Assembly: GCF_042738955.1 (NCBI RefSeq)
Contig: NZ_JBHYHC010000001.1
Coordinates: 62,001-126,000, forward strand
Direction: 5' to 3'
DNA length: 64,000 nt
Source of the DNA: Umezawaea sp042738955
GTDB taxonomy: Bacteria; Actinomycetota; Actinomycetes; Mycobacteriales; Pseudonocardiaceae
Shown: in pieces, positions 43,252-52,218 of the stretch
How positions within the stretch are numbered: position 1 is the first letter of the stretch
Layout: each line of letters opens with the position of its first letter
Position numbers and translations under genes: made by a program
Notes under the pieces: model-generated
The model's database searches: none
Seen by the model: the letters and a program-made list of their open reading frames with translations, nothing else
What the model was told of the DNA's origin: nothing

Positions 43252-43267
43252 TCGAACGGATGTTCGT
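43252..43267 (+). promoter_or_regulatory. LexA (SOS) box upstream of ruvC
   Basis: TCGAAC-GGAT-GTTCGT matches the actinobacterial LexA consensus TCGAAC-N4-GTTCGA at 11 of 12 fixed positions. It lies 19 bases before the ruvC start. This suggests SOS induction of the resolvasome operon. Confidence 0.8.
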
Positions 43268-43285
43268 CTCGGTGGAGGGACCCCA

Positions 43286-43861
43286 GTGCGCGTGTTCGGC
43301 GTCGACCCAGGCCTGACCCGGTGCGGGTTCGGCGTCGTCGACGGCGGTCCCGGCCGGACGGTGCGGATCGTGGCGGTCGACGTCGTCCGCACGTCGGTCG
43401 ACGACGAGCTGGCGATCCGGCTGATGCACCTGGCCGACGAGGTGGAGGTCTGGCTGGACCGCTACCGGCCCGAGGTGATCGCCATCGAGCGGGTGTTCAG
43501 CCAGCACAACGTCCGCACCGCGATGGCGACCGCGCAGGCGGGCGGGGTGGTCGCGCTGGCGGCGGCTCGGCGGGGTCTGCCGGTCATGTTCCACACGCCC
43601 AGCGAGGTCAAGGCCGCCGTCACCGGGTCGGGTCGCGCGGACAAGGCGCAGGTGACGACGATGGTCACCAAGCTCCTCGGCCTCGTCGAGGCCCCGAGGC
43701 CCGCGGACGCCGCCGACGCGCTCGCGCTCGCCATCTGCCACATCTGGCGCGCGCCGATGCAGACCCGGATGGCGCAGGCGCAGGCCAAGGCCGCCGAGAT
43801 GGCCCGCACGCACAAGCTCAAGCTCGCCCAAGCCGCGAAAAACGGAGGTAGGACCAAGTGA
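43286..43861 (+). CDS. ruvC: Holliday junction resolvase RuvC
   Basis: 191 aa from GTG 43286, behind GGTGGAGGG. The acidic active site is in VFGVDPGLTRCGFG (Asp), IAIERVF (Glu) and the C-terminal DAADALALAICH (Asp and His). It cuts four-way junctions made by recombination together with RuvAB. It is the first gene of ruvCAB, with its stop overlapping the ruvA start (GTGA). The basic C-terminal tail (ARTHKLKLAQAAKNGGRTK) is longer than in E. coli, as usual in actinomycetes. Confidence 0.97.
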   Translation: MRVFGVDPGLTRCGFGVVDGGPGRTVRIVAVDVVRTSVDDELAIRLMHLADEVEVWLDRYRPEVIAIERVFSQHNVRTAMATAQAGGVVALAAARRGLPVMFHTPSEVKAAVTGSGRADKAQVTTMVTKLLGLVEAPRPADAADALALAICHIWRAPMQTRMAQAQAKAAEMARTHKLKLAQAAKNGGRTK

Positions 43862-44448
43862 TTTCGTCGCTGCGTGGGCAGGTGCTGTCCATCGGACTCG
43901 ATCACGTGGTCGTGGAGGTCGGGGGAGTGGGGTTCGCCGTGCAGGCGACGCCCACGACGCTCGCCGGGCTGCGGCGGGGCGAGGAGGCGACCCTCTCGAC
44001 GGCGCTGGTCGTGCGCGAGGACTCGTTGACCCTGTTCGGCTTCACCGACTCCGACGCTCGCGAGCTGTTCGGGCTGTTGCAGACCGTGTCCGGCATCGGG
44101 CCGAGGATCGCGCTGGCGACGCTGGCGGTGCTGGAGCCGGACAAGCTGCGGGCCGCGCTGGCGGACGGCAACATCTCCGTGCTCACCCAGGTGCCCGGCA
44201 TCGGCCGCAAGGGCGCGGAGCGGCTGATCATCGAGCTGCGGGACAAGGCGGGCCCGCTGCCGACCGCCGACGGCGTCGCGGACGGGGCCCCGCAGGTGCG
44301 CGAGCAGGTCGTGGAGGCCTTGCTGGGCCTCGGGTTCCCGGTCAAGCAGGCCGAGACGACCGTCGACGCGGTCATCGCCGAGGATTCCTCCCAGACCACG
44401 CCGACCGTGCTCCGCCGTTCGCTGGCCGCTCTGGGGCGCAAGAGGTGA
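43858..44448 (+). CDS. ruvA: Holliday junction branch-migration protein RuvA
   Basis: 196 aa. Domain I is an OB fold (MISSLRGQVLSIGLDHVVVEVGGVGF). Domain II has two helix-hairpin-helix motifs (VSGIGPRIALATLA and VPGIGRKGAERLIIELRDK). The C-terminal domain III that contacts RuvB follows a flexible linker. It forms a tetramer on the junction. Start and stop overlap ruvC and ruvB respectively. Confidence 0.97.
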   Translation: MISSLRGQVLSIGLDHVVVEVGGVGFAVQATPTTLAGLRRGEEATLSTALVVREDSLTLFGFTDSDARELFGLLQTVSGIGPRIALATLAVLEPDKLRAALADGNISVLTQVPGIGRKGAERLIIELRDKAGPLPTADGVADGAPQVREQVVEALLGLGFPVKQAETTVDAVIAEDSSQTTPTVLRRSLAALGRKR

Positions 44449-45458
44449 ACTACGAGGACGAGGACGAGACCCTCTCGCCGCTGGTCATCCCGACCGAGCG
44501 GGACGTCGAGACCACGCTGCGGCCCAAGGACCTGACCGAGTTCGTCGGCCAGCTCAAGGTCCGCGAACAGCTCGAACTGGTGCTGCAGGGGGCGATGCGG
44601 CGCGGGTCGCCGCCGGACCACGTGCTGCTGTCCGGCCCTCCCGGCCTCGGCAAGACCAGCCTCGCGATGATCATCGCCGCCGAGCTGGGCGCGTCGCTGC
44701 GGATCACCTCCGGTCCCGCGCTGGAACGGGCGGGCGACCTCGCCGCGATGCTGTCGAACCTCGTCGAGGGCGACGTGCTGTTCATCGACGAGATCCACCG
44801 CATCGCCCGCCCCGCCGAGGAGATGCTGTACCTCGCGATGGAGGACTTCCGGGTCGACGTCGTCGTCGGCAAGGGGCCCGGCGCGACCAGCATCCCGCTG
44901 GACATCGCGCCGTTCACCCTGGTCGGGGCCACCACCCGGTCCGGGTCGCTGACCGGCCCGCTGCGCGACCGGTTCGGCTTCACCGGGCACATGGAGTTCT
45001 ACGCGCCCGACGAGCTGGACCACATCATCCGGCGCTCGGCCAGGATCCTCGGCGTCGACCTGCGGGAGGACGGCGCGCTGGAGATCGCGGGCCGGTCCCG
45101 CGGCACGCCCCGCATCGCGAACCGACTGCTGCGCCGGGTCCGCGACTTCGCCGAGGTCCGCGCGGACGGCGTGGTGGACCTCCAGGTCGCCCGCGACGCG
45201 CTCGCCGTCTACGACGTGGACGAGCTGGGCCTGGACCGGCTGGACCGGGCCGTGCTCGGCGCGCTGGTGCGCTCCTTCGGCGGCGGCCCGGTGGGCGTCG
45301 CGACGCTCGCGGTCGCGGTCGGCGAGGAGGTGACCACCGTGGAGGAGGTGTGCGAGCCGTACCTGGTCAGGGCCGGCATGCTGGCGCGTACGCCCCGAGG
45401 ACGCGTCGCCACCGACGCCGCGTGGTGGCACCTGGGATTGCGGCCACCCACGGCCTGA
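44445..45458 (+). CDS. ruvB: Holliday junction DNA helicase RuvB
   Basis: 337 aa. AAA+ ATPase: Walker A GPPGLGKTSLA, Walker B LFIDEIHRI, sensor 1 VGATTRSGSL with the arginine finger in GPLRDRFGF, then a C-terminal winged helix (LARTPRGRVATDAAWWHL). It drives branch migration with RuvA. The GTG start overlaps the ruvA stop. Confidence 0.98.
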   Translation: MNYEDEDETLSPLVIPTERDVETTLRPKDLTEFVGQLKVREQLELVLQGAMRRGSPPDHVLLSGPPGLGKTSLAMIIAAELGASLRITSGPALERAGDLAAMLSNLVEGDVLFIDEIHRIARPAEEMLYLAMEDFRVDVVVGKGPGATSIPLDIAPFTLVGATTRSGSLTGPLRDRFGFTGHMEFYAPDELDHIIRRSARILGVDLREDGALEIAGRSRGTPRIANRLLRRVRDFAEVRADGVVDLQVARDALAVYDVDELGLDRLDRAVLGALVRSFGGGPVGVATLAVAVGEEVTTVEEVCEPYLVRAGMLARTPRGRVATDAAWWHLGLRPPTA

Positions 45459-45554
45459 CGAGTGATCGGGTTCCATGACCTGGCACAATCGCCGGTGGCA
45501 CCCAGAAAAATCGGACGTTCCGGACACCTCTGCGGACGTCCGGCCGAACGGAGA

Positions 45555-45938
45555 ATGATGAACCTTTCGTCCCTGATGTTCCCGTTGCTGCTGGTGCTGC
45601 TCGCCGTGCCGCTGTTCCTCAGCGCTCGCAAGCAGAAGCGCGCGGCCGCCGAGCAGCAGTCGCTGCTGGCCTCGCTGGAGCCGGGTGACCGCGTGATGAC
45701 CACCTCCGGTCTCTACGCGACGGTCGCCGACGCCACCGACGACGCCACCATCGACCTGGAGATCGCCGACGGCGTCGTGACGACCTGGCTGCGCCAGGCG
45801 GTGCGCGAGAAGATCGTCGCCGCCGACACCGTCGACGAGTACGAGGACGACGCCGAGGAAGACGCCGTCGTCGACGAGGTCGCCCCGGCGACCGCCGCGG
45901 AGATCGCGCCGCCGCTGGAGCACAACACCAAGAAGTAA
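45555..45938 (+). CDS. yajC: Preprotein translocase subunit YajC
   Basis: 127 aa from ATG 45555 (ATG 45558 is an alternative). A single N-terminal membrane helix (MFPLLLVLLAVPLFLS) is followed by the conserved basic then beta-rich part (LEPGDRVMTTSGLYATV) and a long acidic tail (VDEYEDDAEEDAVVDEV). YajC associates with SecDF in protein export. The secD gene follows after 200 bases containing two hairpins. Confidence 0.93.
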   Translation: MMNLSSLMFPLLLVLLAVPLFLSARKQKRAAAEQQSLLASLEPGDRVMTTSGLYATVADATDDATIDLEIADGVVTTWLRQAVREKIVAADTVDEYEDDAEEDAVVDEVAPATAAEIAPPLEHNTKK

Positions 45939-46023
45939 GCGCGTCGGAGCGCGTCGGTCCGCGGTTGGCAACGGTCAAATGTGCCAACTGCGGGCAGTGA
46001 CGTCCAGCTCACACGACGCGGGG

Positions 46024-46094
46024 TACGCTGCGCCCTCGCCCGGACTGAACACCTTCGGGTGAGGGCGTGCTGTCCTCGTCCCACCAGGACGAGG
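46024..46094 (+). promoter_or_regulatory. -10 element and two hairpins in the secD leader
   Basis: TACGCT at 46024-46029 could be a -10 element. Just after it, a 12-bp stem (46031-46042 with 46056-46067, one G-U) and an 8-bp stem (46074-46081 with 46087-46094) form two consecutive hairpins ending 46 bases before the secD start. They suggest a structured 5' leader or processing sites between yajC and secD. Confidence 0.4.
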
Positions 46095-46140
46095 CCTGCC
46101 GACCTGACATCATCTTCCAGTTCGAGGAGACGGACGGACC

Positions 46141-48009
46141 GTGGCACCTCCGGCCGGGCAGATCCGCCCAGCGAAGTACCTGGGCGCATTTGTCCTCATC
46201 GTGGTCGCGCTGTACTCCCTGGTGTTCTTCACCGGGAGCGGCAAGGCGACCCCCAAGCTCGGCATCGACCTCCAGGGTGGAACGCGGGTCACGCTGACCG
46301 CGCGAGCCCCCGACGGGAAGACTCCGACGGACGAGGCGCTCAACCAGGCCCGAACCCTCATCGAGACCCGTGTGAACGGCCTCGGTGTGTCCGGCTCCGA
46401 AGTCATCCGCGACGGCACGAACCTGGTCATCACCGTGCCCGGCGCGGACGGCGAGGGCGCGAAGAGCCTCGGCAAGACGGCGCGCCTGGCGTTCCGCAAG
46501 GTCGTGGGCTCCCCGGCGCAGAACATCCCGCCGGGCGCGATCCCCGCCAACCCCTCGGGCAGCGCGGCCCCCAGCACCTCCGGCAGCGCCGCGCCGACCT
46601 CCGGGTCGGTGCCGCCGCCGAGCGAGACCGCGGGCTCCGGCACGCCGTCGAGCAGCAACGCGCCGCAGGGGCGTCCGGCTCCGCTGCTGGAGCAGCAGCC
46701 GACCACGACGCCGTCCGCGCCGCCCGCGAGCGACGCGGCCCAGCCGCCCGCCAGCAGCGCCGCGCAGCCGCCCGCCGACCAGCCCGACTGCCAGGCGGTG
46801 TTCAACGGCAAGTACTCCGAGGACACCACCAAGGCCATCGCCGAGGCGAAGGCGTGCAGGCAGGACCCGGCGCTCACCACGCTCGACGCGCAGACCGTGC
46901 AGCAGGCGCTCCAGGCGTTCACCTGCCCGGACAAGGTCGACCCGCTGATCGGCAACGACGACTTCGACAAGCCGCTCATCACCTGCGACCAGGACAAGAC
47001 GAGCAAGTACGTCCTCGCGCCGGTGAACCCGGCCGCCGACGACAAGACGACGAAGCCGGACGACTTCTCGCTCTACACGCGCCTGACCGGTGAGGACATC
47101 AACAACGCGACCTCGGGCAGCGACCCGCAGGGCGCGGGCTTCGTGGTCTCCCTGGACTTCAAGGGCGACGGCGGCTCCAAGTGGGGCAAGTTCACCACCG
47201 CGAACACGCAGCAGCAGGTCGCCGTGGTGCTCGACAGCCAGGTCGTGTCGGCGCCGAACATCAACGAGCCGATCCTCGGCGGCAACACCCAGATCAGCGG
47301 CACCTTCACCCAGAAGGAGGCCGACCAGCTCGCGAACGTGCTGAAGTACGGCTCGCTGCCGCTGTCGTTCGAGGCCTCCGAGGCCGAGACGGTGTCCGCG
47401 ACCCTGGGCCTCGCCTCGCTGGAAGCCGGTCTGATCGCGGGCGGCATCGGCCTCGCGCTGGTGTTCGTCTACTGCCTCTTCTACTACCGCCTGCTCGGCA
47501 TCCTGACGATCCTGTCGCTGGTGCTGTCCGCGGGCATCGTCTACGCCGTCCTGGTGTTGCTCGGCCGCTGGATCGGGTTCACCCTGGACCTCGCGGGCAT
47601 CGCGGGCTTCATCGTGTCGATCGGCATCACGGCGGACTCGTTCGTGGTGTTCTTCGAACGGTTGAAGGACGAGGTGCGGGAGGGGCGGTCGTTCCGCTCG
47701 GCCGTGCCGCGCGCCTGGATCCGGTCGCGGCGGACGATCCTGTCCGCCGACGGCGTCAGCTTCCTGGCCTCGGCGATCCTGTACGTGATCGCCGTCGGCC
47801 AGGTGAAGGGCTTCGCGTTCACGCTCGGCATGTCGACCGTGCTCGACCTGGTGGTCGTCTTCCTGGTCACGCACCCGCTGGTGGCCATGGCGTCGAAGTC
47901 CAAGTTCCTGTCCAACCCGAAGCTGTCCGGCCTCGGCGGGGCACAGCAGGCCGGTGTCGACCAGCGCGCTCACGCGGGCTCGAAGAGCACCGCCGTGAAG
48001 GAGGCCTGA
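46141..48009 (+). CDS. secD: Protein translocase subunit SecD
   Basis: 622 aa from GTG 46141. One N-terminal helix, a first periplasmic region beginning LGIDLQGGTRVTLTA, and five C-terminal helices with the conserved IGITADSFVVFFERLKDEVREG block. The periplasmic domain is interrupted (about residues 135-220) by a Pro/Ala/Ser/Thr-rich low-complexity linker, which makes it longer than E. coli-type domains. SecD with SecF uses the proton gradient to pull exported proteins through. secF starts one base after its stop. Confidence 0.95.
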   Translation: MAPPAGQIRPAKYLGAFVLIVVALYSLVFFTGSGKATPKLGIDLQGGTRVTLTARAPDGKTPTDEALNQARTLIETRVNGLGVSGSEVIRDGTNLVITVPGADGEGAKSLGKTARLAFRKVVGSPAQNIPPGAIPANPSGSAAPSTSGSAAPTSGSVPPPSETAGSGTPSSSNAPQGRPAPLLEQQPTTTPSAPPASDAAQPPASSAAQPPADQPDCQAVFNGKYSEDTTKAIAEAKACRQDPALTTLDAQTVQQALQAFTCPDKVDPLIGNDDFDKPLITCDQDKTSKYVLAPVNPAADDKTTKPDDFSLYTRLTGEDINNATSGSDPQGAGFVVSLDFKGDGGSKWGKFTTANTQQQVAVVLDSQVVSAPNINEPILGGNTQISGTFTQKEADQLANVLKYGSLPLSFEASEAETVSATLGLASLEAGLIAGGIGLALVFVYCLFYYRLLGILTILSLVLSAGIVYAVLVLLGRWIGFTLDLAGIAGFIVSIGITADSFVVFFERLKDEVREGRSFRSAVPRAWIRSRRTILSADGVSFLASAILYVIAVGQVKGFAFTLGMSTVLDLVVVFLVTHPLVAMASKSKFLSNPKLSGLGGAQQAGVDQRAHAGSKSTAVKEA

Positions 48010-48010
48010 C

Positions 48011-49201
48011 GTGGCTAAGACCAAGGGCAACGGTGTCTTCCACCGCCTCTACGTCGGCACGGGCGCGTTCGACATCATCGGCAAGCGCAAGCGCTGGTAC
48101 CTGATCTTCGGCCTCATCCTGCTGGTCTGCATCGGGTCGATCGGGTTCAAGGGCTTCAACCTCGGCATCGACTTCGTCGGCGGCACCAAGATCCAGATGC
48201 CGGTGTCCAGCTCGGCGGGCGAGATCCAGGTCAGCGCCGTCAAGGAGAGCTTCACCAAGGCGATCGGCAAGGAGCCGACCGCCGTGCAGAGCGTCGGCAC
48301 CGGCGGCAACGCGACCATCCAGATCCGGTCCGAGACGCTGAACGTCGACCAGGTCACCAAGCTCAAGACCGAGCTGAACACCGACCTGAAGCCCACCGGC
48401 GGCATCCAGACGATCAGCGACAGCGCGGTGAGCGCGTCCTGGGGCGGTGAGATCACCACCAAGGCCCTGATCGCGCTGATCGTGTTCCTGATCGCCGTGG
48501 CGATCTTCCTGGCGCTGTACTTCGAGCTGTCGATGGCGCTGGCCGCGCTCATCGCCGTGCTGCACGACGTGCTGATCACGGCGGGCGTGTACTCGCTCGT
48601 CGGGTTCGAGGTCTCGCCCGCGACGGTGATCGGCCTGCTGACCATCCTGGGCTTCTCGCTCTACGACACGGTGGTCGTGTTCGACAAGGTCAAGGAGAAC
48701 ACCAGGGGCATCCTGGGCCTGACCCGCCGCACCTACGGCGAGGCGGCCAACCTGGCCGTCAACCAGACCCTGATGCGGTCGATCAACACCTCGCTGATCG
48801 CCCTGCTGCCCGTGCTCGGCCTGCTCGTGATCGGCGTCGGCTTCCTCGGCGTCGGCACGCTGAAGGACCTCGCGCTGGTGCAGCTGACCGGTATCTTCAT
48901 CGGCGCGCTGTCGTCGATCTACATCGCGACCCCGGCCGCGGTCGACCTGAAGATGCGCGACGCGAAGTACCGGGCGCAGGCGGCCCGCGTGCTGGCCCGC
49001 CGCGAGAGCCTCGCCAAGAAGGCCGCCGCCGGTCACGTGACCGACGACGCGCCCGACGGCGTCGAGTCCGGCGACGACCGGGCGCTGGACGCGGAGATCC
49101 GCAAGGAGAAGGCGTACGCGGCGGCGGCCGGTGTGCCGTCCCGCACGCCCAAGGCCACCGACCTCCGTCGTGGCCGTCCGACCGGCAAGAAGCAGCGTTG
49201 A
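48011..49201 (+). CDS. secF: Protein translocase subunit SecF
   Basis: 396 aa. The first helix is followed by GFNLGIDFVGGTKIQM (SecF signature), then a periplasmic loop and five C-terminal helices including LGFSLYDTVVVFDKVKENTRG. A charged cytoplasmic tail of about 70 residues extends the protein, as usual in actinomycetes. The GTG start is one base after secD, and the stop overlaps the TTG start of apt. Confidence 0.95.
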   Translation: MAKTKGNGVFHRLYVGTGAFDIIGKRKRWYLIFGLILLVCIGSIGFKGFNLGIDFVGGTKIQMPVSSSAGEIQVSAVKESFTKAIGKEPTAVQSVGTGGNATIQIRSETLNVDQVTKLKTELNTDLKPTGGIQTISDSAVSASWGGEITTKALIALIVFLIAVAIFLALYFELSMALAALIAVLHDVLITAGVYSLVGFEVSPATVIGLLTILGFSLYDTVVVFDKVKENTRGILGLTRRTYGEAANLAVNQTLMRSINTSLIALLPVLGLLVIGVGFLGVGTLKDLALVQLTGIFIGALSSIYIATPAAVDLKMRDAKYRAQAARVLARRESLAKKAAAGHVTDDAPDGVESGDDRALDAEIRKEKAYAAAAGVPSRTPKATDLRRGRPTGKKQR

Positions 49202-49716
49202 AGCTCGACAACGCGCTGAAACTCCTGCGTGAGGTCCCGGACTTCCCCCGTCCGGGTGTCGTCTTCCGGGACCTCACGCCGGTGCTCGCCGATCCCGACG
49301 CCCTGCGCGCCGTGGTGGACGGGCTGCAAGGCGAGATCGACCCGGACACGCAGGTCGTCGCCGCGATCGAGTCGCGCGGCTTCCTGCTCGGCGCGCCGCT
49401 CGGGTACGGCTGGCACTACGGCGTCGTGCCGCTGCGCAAGCCGGGCAAGCTCCCCGCCGTGGCGCACCGGGTGTCCTACGACCTGGAGTACGGGACCGCG
49501 GAGCTCGAACTGCCCGAAGGCGCCATCCTCCCCGGTCAGCGCGTCGTGGTCGTCGACGACGTGCTCGCCACCGGCGGCACCGCCGAGGCCGCCTGCACAC
49601 TCGTGGAGCGCGCGGGGGCGATCGTGACGGGCGTCTCCGTGGTCCTGGAGATCACCGCACTGGGCGGCCGTGAGCGACTAGTCGGACGGAAGGTCCACGC
49701 GCTGCTCGCCGTGTGA
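49198..49716 (+). CDS. apt: Adenine phosphoribosyltransferase
   Basis: 172 aa from TTG 49198 (TTGA overlap with secF). The PRPP-binding loop is VVVVDDVLATGGTAEAA, and the hood region begins DFPRPGVVFRDLTPVL. IESRGFLLGAPL and RKPGKLPAV complete the family pattern. It converts adenine and PRPP to AMP in purine salvage. The order secDF-apt-rel is conserved in actinomycetes. A 13-bp terminator follows. Confidence 0.96.
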   Translation: MKLDNALKLLREVPDFPRPGVVFRDLTPVLADPDALRAVVDGLQGEIDPDTQVVAAIESRGFLLGAPLGYGWHYGVVPLRKPGKLPAVAHRVSYDLEYGTAELELPEGAILPGQRVVVVDDVLATGGTAEAACTLVERAGAIVTGVSVVLEITALGGRERLVGRKVHALLAV

Positions 49717-49732
49717 AGTACCCCGCTCGTCG

Positions 49733-49763
49733 CCCCGCACGCCGGTTTTGCCGGCGTGCGGGG
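49733..49763 (+). terminator. Terminator after apt
   Basis: A perfect 13-bp stem (49733-49745 with 49751-49763) with a TTTTG loop sits 17 bases after the apt stop. No T-tract follows. The rel gene starts 34 bases later and may have its own promoter. Confidence 0.7.
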
Positions 49764-49796
49764 CTATTCTCGGGTCCTAGCCCCTGAGGAGCGTGG

Positions 49797-52097
49797 TTGA
49801 GCCAAGACACCGAACCCGCGGCGACAGCGCAGCCCGTGCCCGCACGGCCGCCGTCAGCCACCAGGCGCGTGCGCGCCCGACTCGCGCGGCGCATCACCGC
49901 CCAGCGGGCCGCGCCCGTGAAGCAGGTGCTCGAGCCCCTGGCGGCCGTCCACCGCGACCTGCACCCCAAGGCCGACCTGGCGCTGCTGCAGAGCGCGTAC
50001 GACGTGGCCGAGGAGAAGCACCGGCCGCAGCGCCGCAAGTCCGGCGACCCGTACATCACGCACCCGCTCGCCGTGGCGACGATCCTGGGCGAGCTGGGCA
50101 TGGACACGACCACGCTGGTGGCCGCGCTCCTGCACGACACGGTCGAGGACACCGACTACTCGCTGGAGGCGCTCCGCGAGGACTTCGGCGACGAGGTCGC
50201 CCGCCTCGTGGACGGCGTCACGAAGCTGGACAAGGTGAAGCTGGGCGCGGCCGCCGAGGCCGAGACCATCCGCAAGATGGTCATCGCGATGGCGAAGGAC
50301 CCGCGGGTGCTGGTCATCAAGCTGGCCGACCGGCTGCACAACATGCGCACGATGCGGTTCCTCCCGCCGGAGAAGCAGGCGCGCAAGGCGCGCGAGACCC
50401 TGGAGGTCCTCGCCCCGCTGGCGCACCGCCTCGGCATGGCGACGGTGAAGTGGGAGCTGGAGGACCTCGCGTTCGCGATCCTCCAGCCGAAGAAGTACGA
50501 CGAGATCGTCCGGCTCGTGGCGAACCGGGCCCCGTCGCGCGACACGTACCTCGGTGGGGTCATCACCGAGCTGACCGGTCAGCTGGAGGGCTCGCGGATC
50601 ACCGCGAAGGTCGAGGGCAGGCCGAAGCACTACTACTCGATCCACCAGAAGATGATCGTCCGCGGGCGCGACTTCGACGACATCCACGACCTCGTCGGGG
50701 TCCGGATCCAGGTCGACGAGGTCCGCGACTGCTACGCCGCCATGGGCGTCGTGCACGCGCTGTGGCAGCCGATGCCCGGCCGGTTCAAGGACTACATCGC
50801 GCAGCCGCGGTTCGGCGTCTACCAGTCGCTGCACACGACCGTGATCGGGCCGGACGGCAAGCCGCTCGAGGTCCAGATCCGCACGTACGACATGCACCGC
50901 ACCGCCGAGTACGGCATCGCCGCGCACTGGCGGTACAAGGAGACGCGCGGGACGCACAACGGCAAGGGCGTCGAGGTCGACGAGATGGCGTGGATGCGCC
51001 AGCTCCTCGACTGGCAGCGGGAGGCGGCCGACCCCGGCGAGTTCCTGGAGTCGCTGCGCTTCGACCTGGCCGCGCGCGAGATCTTCGTGTTCACCCCGAA
51101 GGGTGACGTCGAGACGCTGCCCGCCGGGTCCACGCCGGTCGACTTCGCCTACTCGGTGCACACCGAGGTGGGGCACCGGTGCATCGGCGCCCGCGTGAAC
51201 GGCCGCCTGGTCGCCCTGGAGCGGAAGCTCGAGAACGGCGAGGTCGTCGAGATCTTCACCTCGAAGGCCGAGGGGGCGGGCCCGTCGCGCGACTGGCTGT
51301 CGTTCGTCGCCTCGCCGCGCGCCAAGGCGAAGATCAAGCAGTGGTTCGCGAAGGAGCGCAAGGAAGAAGCGATCGAGGTCGGCAAGGACGCCATCGCGAA
51401 GGAGGTCCGACGCGTCGGGCTGCCGTTGCAGCGGCTCGTCTCGGCCGACTCGATGGGCGCGCTGGCCAAGGAGCTGCACTACCCGGACGTGAGCGCGCTG
51501 TACGCCGCGGTCGGCGAGGGGCACACGTCCGGGCGGCACGTCGTCCAGCGGTTGGTGGCCCAGCTCGGCGGGGTCGACCACGCCGAGGAGGAGCTGGCCG
51601 AGCGGTCCACGCCGTCCACGGTCACGCGTCGGCGGGTCACCGGTGACGCGGGTGTCGTGGTCAAGGACGCCACCGACGTCTGGGTGAAGCTCGCCCGCTG
51701 CTGCACGCCGGTGCCCGGCGACGACATCCTCGGGTTCGTGACCCGCGGTGGCGGCGTCTCGGTCCACCGGACCGACTGCACGAACGCCGACGAGCTGCTG
51801 GCGTCGCCGGAACGGCTGCTGGACGTCGAGTGGGCGCCGTCCGCGTCCTCGGTGTTCCTGGTCGCCATCCAGGTCGAGGCGCTGGACCGGCACCGGCTGC
51901 TGTCGGACGTGACGAAGGTGCTGGCCGACGAGAAGGTCAACATCCTGTCGGCGTCGGTGACCACGTCGCGGGACCGGGTGGCGGTGAGCCGGTTCTCGTT
52001 CGAGATGGGCGACCCGAAGCACCTCGGCCACGTGCTGAAAGCCGTCCGCAGCGTGGAGGGCGTGTACGACGTGTACCGGGTGACGTCGGCGAGCTGA
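49797..52097 (+). CDS. rel: Bifunctional (p)ppGpp synthetase/hydrolase Rel
   Basis: 766 aa, TTG start behind GAGGAG. Domains in order: HD hydrolase (HDTVEDTDY, with H113-D114), synthetase (RGRDFDDIHDLVGVRIQVDE and FGVYQSLHTTVIGPDG), TGS (EIFVFTPKGDVETLPAG), helical and zinc-finger region (CCTPVPGDDILGFVTRGGGVSVHRTDC), and a C-terminal ACT domain. With both HD and synthetase motifs intact it should make and degrade the stringent alarmone. It is placed after secDF-apt as in other actinomycetes. Confidence 0.97.
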   Translation: MSQDTEPAATAQPVPARPPSATRRVRARLARRITAQRAAPVKQVLEPLAAVHRDLHPKADLALLQSAYDVAEEKHRPQRRKSGDPYITHPLAVATILGELGMDTTTLVAALLHDTVEDTDYSLEALREDFGDEVARLVDGVTKLDKVKLGAAAEAETIRKMVIAMAKDPRVLVIKLADRLHNMRTMRFLPPEKQARKARETLEVLAPLAHRLGMATVKWELEDLAFAILQPKKYDEIVRLVANRAPSRDTYLGGVITELTGQLEGSRITAKVEGRPKHYYSIHQKMIVRGRDFDDIHDLVGVRIQVDEVRDCYAAMGVVHALWQPMPGRFKDYIAQPRFGVYQSLHTTVIGPDGKPLEVQIRTYDMHRTAEYGIAAHWRYKETRGTHNGKGVEVDEMAWMRQLLDWQREAADPGEFLESLRFDLAAREIFVFTPKGDVETLPAGSTPVDFAYSVHTEVGHRCIGARVNGRLVALERKLENGEVVEIFTSKAEGAGPSRDWLSFVASPRAKAKIKQWFAKERKEEAIEVGKDAIAKEVRRVGLPLQRLVSADSMGALAKELHYPDVSALYAAVGEGHTSGRHVVQRLVAQLGGVDHAEEELAERSTPSTVTRRRVTGDAGVVVKDATDVWVKLARCCTPVPGDDILGFVTRGGGVSVHRTDCTNADELLASPERLLDVEWAPSASSVFLVAIQVEALDRHRLLSDVTKVLADEKVNILSASVTTSRDRVAVSRFSFEMGDPKHLGHVLKAVRSVEGVYDVYRVTSAS

Positions 52098-52170
52098 CGC
52101 GTCAGCCGGACGTGAGCGGGCTTTGGCAGGATGGTCCGCGGGTCCCGAGAAGTACCCAGGGGAAGACGCG

Positions 52171-52203
52171 AAGGGCCCCGGCAGACTCTCTGCCGGGGCC
52201 CTT
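52171..52203. terminator. Bidirectional terminator between rel and the cyclophilin gene
   Basis: A perfect 15-bp stem (52171-52185 with 52189-52203) with a CTC loop, starting AA and ending TT, lies in the 121-base gap between convergent stops. Confidence 0.85.
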
Positions 52204-52218
52204 GTGCGTGGTTCGTGC

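Noticed and set aside
49746..49796. Riboswitch in the rel leader
   Set aside because: Only the apt terminator hairpin is present; no further structure fits before the TTG start.
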